64,000 nucleotides of DNA, taken from NCBI RefSeq assembly GCF_009727055.1, contig NC_052350.1:43271828-43335827 (forward strand), in the 5' to 3' direction. The position numbers and the translations under genes were made by a program. This DNA is from Benincasa hispida. Its lineage: Eukaryota; Streptophyta; Magnoliopsida; Cucurbitales; Cucurbitaceae. Shown piece by piece: positions 35,106 through 47,900 of the stretch. The notes under the pieces were generated by a model. The model saw only the letters and a list, made by a program, of their open reading frames with translations. It searched no databases and was not told where the DNA came from. The stretch's first letter is position 1, and every line of letters begins with the position of its first letter.

Positions 35106-37267
35106 TATAAATGTAAATATTGGAAGGACATTATATTAATTTGGTATGTTATATAACATTCTTAATTAATTCTTGTCAGAAAGATTTGTAAATATCTGAA
35201 GTTTTTAACATTTGTATGACAATTTTGATCCGTTTTAATTATGAAAGAAATCCCTTATTTTGTTCTTCAAATTAAAAGGACCTTCCATTTGATATTTAAT
35301 ATTGTTAACTAATGACAAGTTGATTGCATATAGGCAAAAAGCATAACTTATTATTAAACTTCAAAAACAAAAAGGATGTTTTTAAATTTGAAAGACCAAC
35401 AAATTTGAAGTACAAAAGAATATATTATAAAATTTAGGTTAGAATAATAGAGTTTAGCTCCTAACTTGAGTTTATGTATTATCCAATCTGTCATTTGGAA
35501 TATCCACCTTTAATTCGTGTACTCTAAAGCTATAATACCTCAAATTTAGGAGATATATATATGAATAAACCGAAATTTCACCGAAACAGTAAGATCTTGA
35601 AAAACTTAAAAGAATTAAAAGTTATTGTTTTACCAACAAGGTACACCTGATTTAAAGAATTAGAAGTTATTACCTATACCAATAAGATGCACATTCTTTT
35701 TCGGTGGCCCAATCATAAAACTCTAAAGTCTAGTGTGTTTAATTTGAAGCAACTCAAGACAAGCAAGGGATTGTAGGGAAATATCAGAGATATCAAGTGT
35801 CAATCCAGATTTCGAATCTAAATCCAGAACGTTTCAAAAAGAATATGAAATTTAGCAATTGGATGTTAACTTTATCAAAATTTATTAAATAATAATAATA
35901 ATTTGAATGCCAAAAAAGATTGTATATGAATATGTTTTAAAAAATGTATTGAGGAAAGCTTATAAATTGTTTCTTTTGTGAAAAAAATAAACTAATAATA
36001 TAGGGACTACTAAAGATGTATAGAAACCAAATTTAAACTTTTGACGTATATAGATTAAAGGTCCATTGGGAAAGAAAAAATTATTTTTCAAAAAAGTCAT
36101 TTTCATTTAAATTCTTTTGATAATTTTTTTAAAAAATATATTTGAAAAATGTTTGAAAAGCTATTTTAAGCAATTTTCAAACACTTCAATTTTTTCTAAA
36201 ATGACTTATTTTTAAAATTAAACATTTGAAAAGTTAAACTAAATGATCCTAAAATAGAACGGATTCCAAATATAAGAAGGAAAATGACGTTTTAATCTAC
36301 GTTTATAATGTAGGTAGCTTTTAAGTGGCGAGGGAAGAGACAGGTAAGCCACTTGTGTATAAATATTTTATCTACGAGTTTTCAAAATGTACTCTTTTAA
36401 TCTCCAAATTTTTTACCATAGGTTTAAAAGTTCTTCGAAATAATTTAATTTCTATTATTTTGAATAATTATATGATATTTTAAATTAAAAAATTATTATT
36501 TTTTAATTATCTCTTCTCTATAAAAGTATTTTTAAATGTATTTTTTATTTAAAAATTATTGTGAAGACCTTTTACATGCATTCTAAAAAATTTAAAAACT
36601 AAAAAGTTACATTTTGAAAATTTAATAACCACACGTAAATATTATATTCTTAAAAACATGGAAACTAAAAATATATATTTTATTAATTCAAGTCCCAAAA
36701 TATAATTATTGATTTAGAGACTTAAAAAGATCATTTTCCTAAAAATTATCATTTAAAAGTGATGGGTTTTTGTTGTAATCTTAAGCTTTCTATTTCCTTT
36801 TTTCCAATTTGTTGAAACTTTTTAATGGCTATTGGTGACAATAACACAAATAAAATCAAAGAAACAAACAAAATAACAATCTTAAGAACTTTTCGGCATC
36901 TTGTCGAACTAAGGTCATGTTTACACCGTAGTAAAAGTAATTAATGATTAGTAATATGAAAAGTGAGTCCCAATAAATTACTTTTGTTTTTGTTTACCTC
37001 GTGTTTCGTACTTGTAATAACACGTAGAGTCCAACTACCCAATCTGTAAATAAAAAAAAATACAAACTGATTAACGAGCAAAAGGTGATCAATCCATTTA
37101 CATTTTGAAATTACATTATCGTTACTGTTAATGTACTGTTATAATATGGAAAGCATGAATCTATTACATTTATTGTTACCGTTATTGTTACTGCTACTAT
37201 TTAGGATCAAACGGTAATGGTAATAGTAATGGTAATAATAAATGTGACAGATTCATAATCTAAGTAA
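35106..37267 (+). repeat. 2.1-kb direct repeat, copy 2
   Basis: Second copy of the sequence at 31508-33597, in the same orientation. It ends in the same hairpin (37154-37263) and breaks similarity after CTAAGTA. It carries about 200 bases of extra AT-rich sequence near 36410-36670 and lacks some bases of copy 1 near 32700-32760. No gene. Confidence 0.85.
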
Positions 37268-38278
37268 ACGTAATCAAAAGTAGTCTAATTACATTGTGAG
37301 TTTGACCTATTATGATTAGCCTATCAATGAAATTTCATTATATTTATACCAATTTTCATTACGGATTGATTAACATGTCCTAAATCTTTATGAATTCGTC
37401 TTATCCATTGGAAAAGGTAGGTCACAAATTTACTCCAATTGGATTAATATTTGGCCCTTAATAAAGATAAATATAGCCAAAATGACTATAACTCAAATCA
37501 CATAAGAATGTGTTAATGATCGTTCAAATTTTCCTATCTTATTGTACTAAAAAAAGATTAAAGAGGACAAAAGATTCAAATATAAGATTGTGACATTATC
37601 TTACATTTCACCTAATTAGCTTATGTTCAACATTTTCTTTCTATAATCGACCACTTTTGAAATAGGTTTGATCTTTTAGATTTTCTTAATTGGCTTATGT
37701 ATAAGTAGGCAAGAATCCCAAGATTTGTTTGAAAGTTATATATGCATCTATATATATATATATTATATATGCATCTATATATATATATCTGATATATATA
37801 TATATACATACCTGTACATTATATATATATATGTATATATATGTATGTATATATATATATGTATGTATGTTTCTAAGGTTCTATTTTTATCATTAACATT
37901 CACTGACATTTTGATATTCCTTCATAGGGTTTAGAGTAGTGCATTATATAAACTCTCTAACCCTAGAGGCGTCGTTTGTGTATTTAGAAAACATTTTCTC
38001 TAATAATATTGTTTCTCCTCTGCTCCATGGACATAGCTAACACATCTTTAATAAATCACGTATATTCGTATGTCGTATGTCGATTGTTTTACGTTCTTTT
38101 CTATTCTTTAATTATCGATTTCATAACAGACATTAATATGCTGGTAAATTTGTATTTTAATTATATCATATAAAAATTGATGAAATATAATAACAATATC
38201 ACTAGTGTGAACTTAATATTGATCATAATAAAATTAAATTTATGTTAAAAGGATAAGATACTTATTTGTTCATTTTTA
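37268..38278. other. intergenic with AT microsatellite, no gene
   Basis: A complex (TA)n/(ATGTATAT)n microsatellite occupies about 37737-37870. Open frames through it (37627-37809, 37725-37934) are repeats of Ile-Tyr and are not genes. The rest is AT-rich without recognisable content. Confidence 0.6.
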
Positions 38279-38515
38279 AAGGAAAATTTTTCGATATAGA
38301 AAAAATATCAAATTATTTACAAAAATAGCAAAAAAAATACTAATAGACTTCTATTAGCATCTATCAATGATAGACTTCTATCAATGATAGACTTCTATCA
38401 ATTTTTATCATTGGTAGATATTGATAGACTTCTATCAGTCTCTATTAAAGAAGATTAAAATTTTGCTATTTTGTGTAAATAGTTTTCCTTATTTTTCTAT
38501 TTTGGAAAATTTCCC
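38279..38515. repeat. dispersed hairpin repeat, copy 5
   Basis: A copy of about 235 bp with several CTTCTATCAATGATAGA units in the centre, flanked by AAATAGCAAAAAAAATACTAA and its mirror TTTTGCTATTTTGTGTAAATAG. The truncated sequence at 31418-31500 shares its left arm. Confidence 0.85.
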
Positions 38516-40244
38516 TAATTTAAATATATTTTATGCATTTTTTAAGCTTTATAATTTTTTCATAAATATCCATTGATATATTGACATTTCTATAAAATTA
38601 AGACATCAATTTCTTTTGCAAGAATTCTTTCTCAACTACAATTTCAGTCCACATGTTTGGGTCTTTGGAAATATGAACCATTGCATAATATTTGGGATAA
38701 AATATGGTCTACACTCATCTTTTATGTGCCCAGATAGCACCCATTAAAATATTTCATGTGAAAATTTTCTTTCAAAAAATTGAATTATTTTTTATTTTTT
38801 TCACTATGTAAAGAAAAAGAAAAAGAGATGTATGAGACTAAGCTGCACCTAATGGTAGCAATGATAATTTTAAAAGTCAAAATTCCCATTTGGTCCAACG
38901 GTTACATTGTGTGTATGCTATTAAATTGAATGGTAACTAATACATACAAACAGTTTTAGTCTTCATTTCACCTCACTTCTCTTTTCTCATGTGTTAAATT
39001 GTTGAAAAATATGAATAAAATTATTTTCTTTTTAATTTAGAAAATCATGACCCTTTATTAGAGGGTGTGTTTTCTTGGTAATTAATACAGTATTGATGAA
39101 AGAATGTCTTTTTCAAAATACACAATAATGTACCAAAGAAATAGTGACGATTTGATTTGTCATCAATAATCTACAAAAACACGTAGAGAAATTTTCCCCA
39201 ATTCTCGATCTCTTTTAAATACAATTACTCACACTCTATAGTGTTCATCATTTCTGTTGTTGGAGTGCTATATTCCCAATCTGTCTTATCTTGACAATCA
39301 ATTTCTCATAAAATTACTATGAGTACCATAAATGGAACAAAATTATCTTCAAGAAATAAATGTGAATTTATTAGATATGGATTAATGGTTTTCATTGTTT
39401 TCTTAGTACTAAAATGAAAATATTTTTTATTTTGTCTTTATATTTATTTTTTTTATTATTATTATTTTATCTTCATTCGATTTGTAATTAATCAATAGAT
39501 ATAAAATAAAGATATATTTTTTTTTTATCAATAATGAAATTTCTAAAAAATCTAAAATAATTCTTTTAAACTCTATAAAGATATAATTTTGTTATTTTGT
39601 ATATAAGATTACAAAAGAATGTAAAAATAGTTTGATTTTATTTTTTTTTTATAAAATATTAAAACTAAAAAGTCAATAAAAACTTATTTTGATTCTAAGA
39701 AACTAAAAGAAACAAAAAAAAATTATCAAACATGTTTTTGTTTTCTATTTTTTAAAAATAGAAAGCTAAGAACAATTACCAAATATATTCTCAAAAACAA
39801 AAAATTTATTAGAGGTTTGATATTGACTATAGTTTTTAAAGTTGTTATGACAGTTGTCATCTAAAATGTTATTAAGTTTGTCCTTTGAATTGTTCCTTAG
39901 ATTGTCTCTCGAATTGCTAATCAAGTAGAATATTTTTTTCTTATCTGAAAATACTTAATTCCTTATTCGTCAAGGATTCTTTCCTTTTTAGTGTTGGAAT
40001 GCAGATTCTGCTTTGTTCTTTCTTTGTATGTCGGGAATTTTTATATGGCTGCTTGGTTGATGTTTTAGGGTTAAGACTTTCAGGAATATTTTGTCGCCTT
40101 GAAAATGGTTTCAAGCTTTTGTCTTGTGTTTTTGTCGAAACACAAGTGTGCCAATTATGGGATTGTGAAGTCTTGCTGCTATGGTTCTCGAATGTTTATC
40201 CTCATCTAGTCTATTTGTTTTACTTCAATGATACATTGATACAA
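38516..40244. other. AT-rich intergenic DNA, no recognised gene
   Basis: Homopolymer-rich. The 83-codon frame at 39999-40250 (+) lies in less AT-rich DNA next to an LTR fragment and has no recognised relatives. It may be part of an old repeat. Confidence 0.4.
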
Positions 40245-41205
40245 GATTAATTAATTAAACTCTTTAGTTAGTCAATCAACATTTATCAACTGTCGGCCAC
40301 TATACTAAAGACCGACAATTGCACTCTTCACACTGTAAATATATTTATGTGTCTACGGATATAACTAATCAACAGTAAGTCGACCCTTCACGAATTGCTC
40401 ATAACTATAGCTGGGTCAAATTATCATTTTACCTCTGTAGTTACATCTAACTCCTTAAGTATTACTGATCCCTTTAATGAACAAAGTCCAACTATAAACT
40501 AGATCTCTCTCTAGCTAGTAAGAAAGTAAGAGTCCTCATTGTTCAAGGCTTAGAATTAGCCCTTAAGGGAGTAATTCATCTACTTACTCTAGAACGGCAA
40601 GGAGAGTTTCTTCTTGTGTGGCTATGTTTCCAACTCCCTACTCGGACAAATTCCCAAAGTGGTAGGTATATTGAGTTGACAAATCTGGCTACTCCCACCT
40701 ATACAGATCAAAGAATTGCTTTCATAAATAAGAGTCCACAACTTACTTAGGATTAAGGTCGAGTCACCTATGGTCATCCTAATAAAATGTTAATCTCTTC
40801 AAGTAACGATGTTATAAAGAGAGACTAATCATTTTGTGGTCTAGTCTTATACAAACTCTTTGTATAGGATGCCCCTGCTCACATGTCTCCACATGAACGA
40901 TTAAGGTCAAATCGTTTGTAATTGTTTACAACAATTGTAACAATACAAAGTGAGCCATATCCGTAATGTCACCAGGATAAGGCACCAAATCTTATCCATA
41001 TACTACATACCATTTAGGTTATTATTAAACATGATCTACTTGTATGTCAACCACATACATGTTTAAGTTACATAAAATAACCTTGGATCTTAGTTTATTG
41101 GATGGGGATAATGCATAAATAAAATAACTTTTATTTTAGTAATATCATTTTGTTTATAGAAGTTTATAAACTATGAGAATAAAGAGATTTAGGACGTCAA
41201 TCCGA
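40245..41205 (-). repeat. copia LTR fragment, inverse orientation
   Basis: On the minus strand it matches the LTR family of 3635-5571: GGTGCCTTATCCTGGTGAC, TTCATGTGGAGACATG, CCATAGGTGACTCGACC, TTCCGAGTAGGGAGTTGG. It begins near a degenerate form of the LTR start (GACGTCCTAAATCTC, near 41200) and is cut off about 960 bases in. No internal coding sequence is attached. Confidence 0.75.
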
Positions 41206-41535
41206 ATAGAGAGGGATTCTCATAATTAAGGGGCAACCTAAGTCTTATTGAGAGGGGGTTTCATACTTGGAGAACTTAAGTGATCTTTCACTAATATTCT
41301 CACACTTAGAGGGAGCCTAAGTTTCACAGAGAGGTAATCTCAAACTTCAAAGGAGTTTAATGTGATCTTACTTTAAGTTAGATTATACATGTGTTACTGT
41401 AAATTTCATTTATTTACAAATAAGTATAACGTTGTATTGCTTGAGTTCATATTAGTGAAATTATCTTTCTTAGGCACACTACCCCCCAAACGTATGTAGA
41501 TTACATCGAACTGAGTCACCATTGTGTTCTAATAT
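41206..41535 (+). repeat. LTR fragment of the GGGAGCCTAAG family
   Basis: Contains GAGAGGGATTCTCATAATTA, GAGGGAGCCTAAG, GCACACTACCCCCCAAACG and a phrase ending GAACTGAGTCACCA, paralleling 23740-24092. It directly follows the inverse LTR fragment of a different family. Truncated, no coding sequence. Confidence 0.65.
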
Positions 41536-42683
41536 CGAACATTGATCAAACTATAATAATTCTACTTTTAAATAAAGTACCATCGTGCTTCCCCTCATGT
41601 ATAATCATCTATTCATCTAACTCTTATCCATACTAACTTCTCTTCACCAAAGTGCAACACCTATCTGATAGGCTTACCTTATCTATCTTTGACAGTTGAG
41701 AATTTTTAGCAACATATATGGCTAATTAGTTAAGGATATGACTATGATATCACTTGTTAAGGACGATGACCCTCCACATATCTCTAGAATGATATTATAT
41801 TGTTTATTGACATAAATTCTCATTGCTTTGCTGTAATTTTGAAACAACCCAAAAAATTCCATACTACTAGAGATAGTTGTCTTCACTTATATGTCAATCA
41901 ATATTCCTTTATCTAGTCAATGTAGGACTTTAGTGTTGCAATCCAACAATAAAGCTTAAAAACTTTATGAAATAATTTTCCACATTATTCAAACTAAGTT
42001 TGAAACATAATTGTATTAATATATCGACAACTCAACTGCAAAAATTAATACCATCTATCAAATATTCAATTTGATAATCAATATTTTTTAGTACAACAAT
42101 GTTGAGATCAAGTCATCGATAACCTTTAATACTAATAATTGGTATCATACCTACTAAACTATGTTTGAACTAAATAATTGTACATAAATATTGATCCATT
42201 AAAGAAGTCCAAATTGTTTGCATATCATATCCACCTGCCATTTCTGATGCTTCCATTTTCAATGTTTTCAAAAATAATAATTTTAATTCCTAAATTTGGA
42301 GTTTCATTTCATAAACTTTTAAATGTGTTTAAAAGTCTTTAAATTTTCAATTTTGTAACAAATAGGTCCATGAAATTTAGAAACAAGTATCTAAGATCTC
42401 ATTTAATAGCCATTTGATTTTTAAAAATGAAGTCTATAAACTCTACTTTCACTTCTAAATTTCTATGTTATATCATCCATTTTCTACTCATATTTTTAAA
42501 AACCAAGCCAAATTTTGAAATCAAGTAGTATTTAAAAGATTTATGTTTTGTTTCTAAATTTTACCTTGGAATTCAAATGTTATCTTAATTAAAATAAAAG
42601 GCATGGAAAAAAAGAGAAACAAATATAAATTTTTAGAACTCAAAACTAAAAACGAAATGATAATTATAAGACTAATTGTTTTA
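41536..42683. other. intergenic, no gene seen
   Basis: Mixed AT-rich sequence, perhaps further decayed retrotransposon DNA just after the LTR fragment. The 61-codon frame at 42554-42739 (-) is low-complexity. Confidence 0.4.
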
Positions 42684-42878
42684 AATGACAAAACTGCTTG
42701 AAATATTTTTAGATATAGCAAAATATCACTATTTATCACTTATAGATACTGATAAATATTTGTTAGTGTCTATCACTACACTGATAGATGTCTATCAATA
42801 TCTATCGTGATAGACAGTAAACTTTGTTATATCTATAAATAAGTTGACATTTTTTTCTATATTTAAAAATAACCCGGT
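42684..42878. repeat. dispersed hairpin repeat, copy 6
   Basis: About 195 bp. Arms ATTTTTAGATATAGCAAAAT and GTTATATCTATAAATA surround CTATCA/TGATAGA blocks, and it ends TTAAAAATAACCC. Same subgroup as 17818 and 44388. Confidence 0.85.
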
Positions 42879-43837
42879 TTAAAACCTAAACTTTAAATAT
42901 CAATGTTTTTATATCATTAAATGTGTTTTAATTAAAAATTTCAAGTAGACTTAAACACTAACGTGGTATGATTGTGATAAATGATAATATAAATTTTGGA
43001 TCTCGTTCAAATTAGTTAACTTAAACCAAAATGGATAATACGACATTTGCATCTCATTATTCAATCAACCATAGAGTTCTTCACGTTGTTTGAGGAAAAT
43101 TAATCAAATTAATCAAATTAACAGAAACGGCAACAATAAACGTGGGCAGCTCTCAAGGACAACTAGCCAATGTGCAACCTTCCTCAACAAACTAAAAATT
43201 ATTTATTCAAAACTCATTTACCAAAATTGGGATATTAACTGAAATTTTAAAATGGATATAACCCAAAATACCAAAGTCAAATGTGATATTGTAACCACAT
43301 AATTATTAACTTAATATCAAACAATAACAACAGAGATAAAGAGATTGATAACGTAGTTCGATATAATATTATCTATTTTGAAAATGGTATATTTGGTGAA
43401 AAAAAACTTTAAAGATTGTTAATTGTTCAGTTAGTTCCTTTTTTGTTTGTTAAAATTTTACATTTACCTTTCTTCTCGAGTTATATAAATATTTTTTAAC
43501 TTGTTTATTTTAATGGAATGGCATTCGAGAAATTTAAATTTATAAAAAAAATTTACAAAAGTAATTCAACTAAAATGTAAAAAATATATATATATTGAAA
43601 ATTTTTAATTAAATTATATATTAAGATTAAAATTTACATTTATCCTTGTCAGTAATTATAAAATTTTTCATTGAAGTGACATTCCAAATGTAATGTTTAA
43701 AAATAAAAATGACAAAATGAATTGGAGTAGAGCGTAAAAGTAAAATTTAAAATGTTATAATTAGATAATGATTACAAAATGTCTAGAATTAAAGTAGATT
43801 AAAGAATAAAAATATTGGTAGGCCATAAATAAAAAAA
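42879..43837. other. AT-rich intergenic DNA, no gene
   Basis: No recognisable coding or RNA gene. Several poly-A/T runs and a short (TA)n tract near 43589. Confidence 0.45.
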
Positions 43838-44050
43838 TTATTTCAAATGGTAAAACTGTTGAAGATATTTATAAGATATAGCAAAATTTTAAAACTATTA
43901 ATGATAGACACTGCAGCAGTCTAAGTCATTGATAGACATTGATAGAAATCTATCAGTGTCTATCAGCTTCTATCATTGATAGTTCTAAAATTTTGCTAAA
44001 TTTTGTAAATATTTTAGTTTATTTTTCTATATTTGAAAACATCCTCATAA
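43838..44050. repeat. dispersed hairpin repeat, copy 7
   Basis: A copy of about 210 bp, very similar in arms to 8592 (GGTAAAACTGTTGAA, ATATTTATAAGATATAGCAA) and in its centre to 10745 (TTGATAGAAATCTATCAGTG). The two halves pair well, with few mismatches by eye. Confidence 0.88.
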
Positions 44051-44387
44051 ATAAATGGGTTTAGATGTCATAATTGTGGAACATTTGGAATCAATGATTA
44101 AAATATTGATATTGATAGCGAAAATTTAGTTTTACAAATAAATCGATATCAAAGTTAACCTAGAGGTGATTGAAAAAATAACCGTCTACACAAAACTAGT
44201 TATACGAATTAAAAGTTTGAGGGTGTCATTGTGATACAAACCACATAGTCTAGGAATGTGATTAATCAAATTAAATGACGGGTATAATTGTAACAAATGT
44301 CATGGTTGAATGGTGATTTGTACAATTTTCATTAAATTTAATCTTTTCAATAGTTTTTTCTCTAACATTTTATTAGGAAAATTGTTG

Positions 44388-44590
44388 TAAATGATAAAAT
44401 TGTTTAAAATATTTAGAAATATAGTAAAATTTCATAGTCTACCAGTGATAGACAGTGATAGACATCTATCAGTGTCTATTAGCATCTACCAGGAATAGAT
44501 GATAGTAGTATATCAGTGTCGATCCTCACATTTTGTTATATTTATAAATATTTTGATTCATTTTGCTATATTTAAAAACAACTCTTTTAT
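44388..44590. repeat. dispersed hairpin repeat, copy 8
   Basis: Only about 340 bases from copy 7. Left arm AATATTTAGAAATATAGTAAAA, right arm TTTTGTTATATTTATAAATATT, centre AGTGATAGACATCTATCAGTG. Ends TTTAAAAACAACTC. Confidence 0.85.
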
Positions 44591-46679
44591 ATGTATATAA
44601 AAAAGTCGATTTATATAAAATTATAGGCCCTTGATATAGAATGTTAAAGAGTAACTAATATTTCTTAGTTGAATTTTTGGATTTAGTGGTAAAAGTTGAG
44701 TTGGTCAAAGTTAAGTATTTCTTTCTCCTTCTCTATTTTTTTTTTATTTATTTTTCTTTTTCAATCTAGAGATGAGTTCGAAAGATTTTCCATTGTTTCT
44801 TCAATTTTTTAAAAGGATGTAAATTAATTAACAGTTATGAAATTTAAGAAAATGCATAATTATTTCTAGTACAATGGACTGCAAAGATGGAGATCAAATT
44901 TTCGAATTCTCTGACAAAAAAAAAATCGTAATTTTCACCCAATTAATTAATTTGTTGGTGTAAATTATCACATTATTAAAAAAGTCAAATATATTTTTTT
45001 AATAACTTGAAAATATTGAAAATGAGTAAAAGGAAGAATAAAAAATGTATTCTTTGTTTTCGTTCTTAATCCAACCGAGTTGTAAGTTTCTTATCCTCGA
45101 CTTTCAAGAAAATGATTATTCATTAAAATATTTTTTTGACAAAATTAAAATATATATTTAGGGTATAGATTAATGAAACTTGCATGTATCTTATGATCCC
45201 TTTTAAAATCTTCTATTATAACCATATTCAATAACAATTATATCCATCTTCGCCTAAAAAAGATGTTCAATTAGAAAATTGGACTAGGTTTTAAAATATT
45301 TTTTAATATCCCAAGAAGACATTTTTGTATTTTAATTTTATATCCTTAAATGGTGGGATCCAAATAATCATTCTGCCAAGTATGTGAAATGTTGGGATGA
45401 TAGCCTCCCGAATATCTCCATAATTGTATGATACTGTCGCCTTTGGACAAACAAGAAGTTTGAGAGTAATTTTTCCTTTTGATTGATACTTGCAGAAAGC
45501 GATTGGTCTAAAGGAAAATACCTTTGTGTGCATTACTTCTCTATAACGTGCTTACAGAGATTCACATCTTTAAACGTTTTTTCATCAAGCTAATTCCAAC
45601 AATTCTTATTTGGGCCTTGGTTTTATTTGTACAAAAGCTCAACACAGCCATTTCCTTGGTCGAAAGAAAATCTTTCAATGGAGAACAAAGAACTTAGCGA
45701 TCCTCAATGACATAGTCATAGTGAATTTGTAATTAAGTTTCAGATAGATGGTATTTACTGATGAGAAGTTAACCTATTTAAAAAGTCATTTGCAACTATA
45801 TTCGGAGGGATGACTATTTGAGAAGAGGTTCAAGGTGGTACTTTATTTGGGGGAGGATTGTTGGGATAACAACCAAAATACAACAAAAAAAAAATGTGGT
45901 TCTTCATGTGTTCTTTTTTTTCTTCCTTTTCTTTTCATAACATGTGCTTTGTTATTATCTAACTTGAAATTTTAAATTATCTTTTGCTTTCTTATCGAAA
46001 TATGGGCACTACCAATTAATGTTAGCTAGCATTTGAATCTAGGCCGCGTTAACCAACCATCAAATGTAATTATCAAACCTAATTTAGGAAGGTGGATCCC
46101 ACCTGATTACGTTTGGGGTTGTTCACCTAAATTTGTAATCGAAATCAAAAGTGAGTCCCACCATTTTTTATTACACCCAATCTAATCCCATTGATCTCAA
46201 GATAGGTGGTATTTTGATTACTATTACAAATTACATGGGACCCACACCATATTCTTTCTTCATTTTACACCATTTGCCCTTTCTCTCTCTTTTATTTTTA
46301 TTTTTTTTTTTATCATTTTTAGCTCTCCCTCTCTCGTTTTTCCCTCCTACACTCTCAATTTCCCTCTCTCGTGCTTTCCATTCCTCCTCTCTCGCTTTTC
46401 CTTAATTTTTTCAGACAAATTCTCTCTCTATTCTCTCTCTTTTGAGAAAAACCAATAACACATGACTCTATCTCTAAAACAATCCATAAAGTTTAGGCTT
46501 CTAATCTCGACTCTGAGTTCCAGTAACTGGAAGGGGTTTGTTTGATATGCTTCATAATTTAAAGATGCTTGAATGTAAATATTATGGAAAAGTAAATAGT
46601 AGGCAATTGTGAGTGAATGGGAGTTGAGAGAAAATATTATAATTAAGAGACCTAGCTTGGGTCTTTTCAAAGGTTTCTC
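44591..46679. other. intergenic, no convincing gene
   Basis: Contains a 76-codon minus frame at 45303-45533 without recognised relatives, a purine tract GGGGGAGGATTGTTGGGATA near 45850 that looks like the end of an unidentified LTR element, and a pyrimidine-rich tract (CTCTC/TTTTT) at about 46260-46440. No RNA gene was recognised. Confidence 0.4.
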
Positions 46680-46892
46680 TAATTAGTTTAATTAATCATT
46701 GAACACGAGATTAGTTTTTAAAAATATTTTAAAAAATGAATTTAACCTAAAGTTTGCATGCAGTTCTGATTTATCGATTTTAATTTCTAATTTCATTTTG
46801 TTATAACAATTATAAGTAAATGAAATAAATTAAAACCATACATTACCATACATTGGAAGTTAAGCATACTTAGATAATATTATAACAATTAT
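46680..46892 (-). repeat. inverted fragment of copia leader
   Basis: Matches 59370-59600 in the same plus-strand orientation (ATTTTAATTTCTAATTTCATT, TTTGCATGCA, TTATAACAATTATAA). Because 59370-59600 is the leader of the minus-strand copia element, this is a minus-oriented leader fragment. It sits directly against the plus-oriented LTR piece that begins near 46893. Confidence 0.65.
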
Positions 46893-47226
46893 AACTTGCT
46901 AAAGTTTTGTTGAAAACTGGTAAGGTTGAAGAAGTGTTCTTCAAGTTGCATCAGTAGTGTTCTTCTCCAAATTCTCTTCATTCAAACTTATTTTGAGTCC
47001 CATAACTCAATCTAAAGCTCTAAGAGAATAGTAGGGAAGCTTGAGATGGTTCACAAGAAGAATTGGAGAAGATTTGCAGCTGAATTCAAGATTAAAAAAT
47101 TTCTACAAAGGTATGACTTGAAACCCTCTTATTATTGTATGAGCATGTTTTATTTACAGCCAAAATTAATGAATTAGAATGCTTATTGATCCTTGTTGCT
47201 TCCGCTGCATCTGATATACTCCTTCA
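46893..47226 (+). repeat. 5' LTR tail of copia element 2
   Basis: Aligns with the last 330 or so bases of the 3' LTR (about 54690-55017). It is truncated on the left where it meets an inverted leader fragment. Confidence 0.85.
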
Positions 47227-47227
47227 A

Positions 47228-47240
47228 TTGGTATCAGAGC
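47228..47240 (+). other. primer-binding site of copia element 2
   Basis: TTGGTATCAGAGC directly follows the LTR end (CCTTCA). This is the usual plant copia site complementary to the 3' end of initiator tRNA-Met, and it fixes the LTR/leader boundary. Confidence 0.85.
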
Positions 47241-47499
47241 ATCATTTAAGCATTCAATTTGGTTTAATTTTGGCTTGGTGGGTGTTTTTTCATGACATAT
47301 ATAAAAATGGTGCACTGATATGATTTTTTGAGTTTTGGCATTTAATTTCTCTTTGATTCCTTGATTAAATTTGTAATTAGCTCTTGTTTGATGAGCTTAT
47401 ATGTGTGCTCAAGAGTCTTTAATTTATTTAGAGTCATTAGAGTTGAAATTAAGTTGTAACTAAAGAAAGAAGTGAAGAAGGTCAAGCAGTAGGAACCAG

Positions 47500-47900
47500 T
47501 TCTTCAGCATCTGCTCAAATCTCGTTGTTCAAGCTTCGAGCGAGATTTCCACCGAGAGGGAGATTTGACCAAATTCGAACGAGAGTGAGTTTTTTTTTTT
47601 CAAGCGAGATTTCCTTCAATCCCAGTGAGATTCCATGTACAAGCAGCGAGATTTCGTTTCGAGCGAGATTTTGAATCAAGTTTGAGCGATATTTCTAGTT
47701 CGAGCGAGATTCTAATGGAATTTCAAGCGAGATAACAAGTTTGAGCGAGATTTTGAATCAAGTTCGAGCGAGATTTCGAGCTGGCAGTGAGAGATCAAGT
47801 TCGAGCGAGATTTTGAATCAAGTTCGAACGAGATTTCGAGCTAAGAGCGAGAGATCGAGTTTGAGCGAGATTTTTTAACCGATTTTGACGAGTTTGACAC
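47500..47900 (+). repeat. GAGCGAGATTT minisatellite in copia leader
   Basis: Irregular tandem units built on TTCGAGCGAGATTTCGAGCT and TTGAGCGAGATTTTGAATCA, repeated about ten times within the leader of element 2. Part of the spacing is regular at roughly 36-60 bases. A related GAGCGAGAT array occurs at 18400-18690. Confidence 0.8.

Noticed and set aside
31508..37267. Interpretation of the 2.1-kb direct repeats as the LTRs of a retrotransposon
   Set aside because: No TG...CA ends, primer-binding site, polypurine tract or coding domain. The sequence between them is itself an LTR fragment of a copia family.
37627..37934. Open frames rich in Ile and Tyr
   Set aside because: Direct translation of an AT microsatellite.
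39999..40250. 83-codon plus-strand frame next to an LTR fragment
   Set aside because: No recognised domain. It ends exactly where the LTR fragment begins, and it is best explained as old repeat sequence.
45303..45533. 76-codon minus-strand open frame (PIAFCKYQSKGK, ATVSYNYGDIREA)
   Set aside because: The composition looks protein-like, but no family was recognised, there is no neighbouring exon with the same style, and it sits in AT-rich repeat debris.
45830..45860. GGGGGAGGATTGTTGGGATA, like a polypurine tract plus LTR start
   Set aside because: No LTR body, partner LTR or coding domain could be linked to it.
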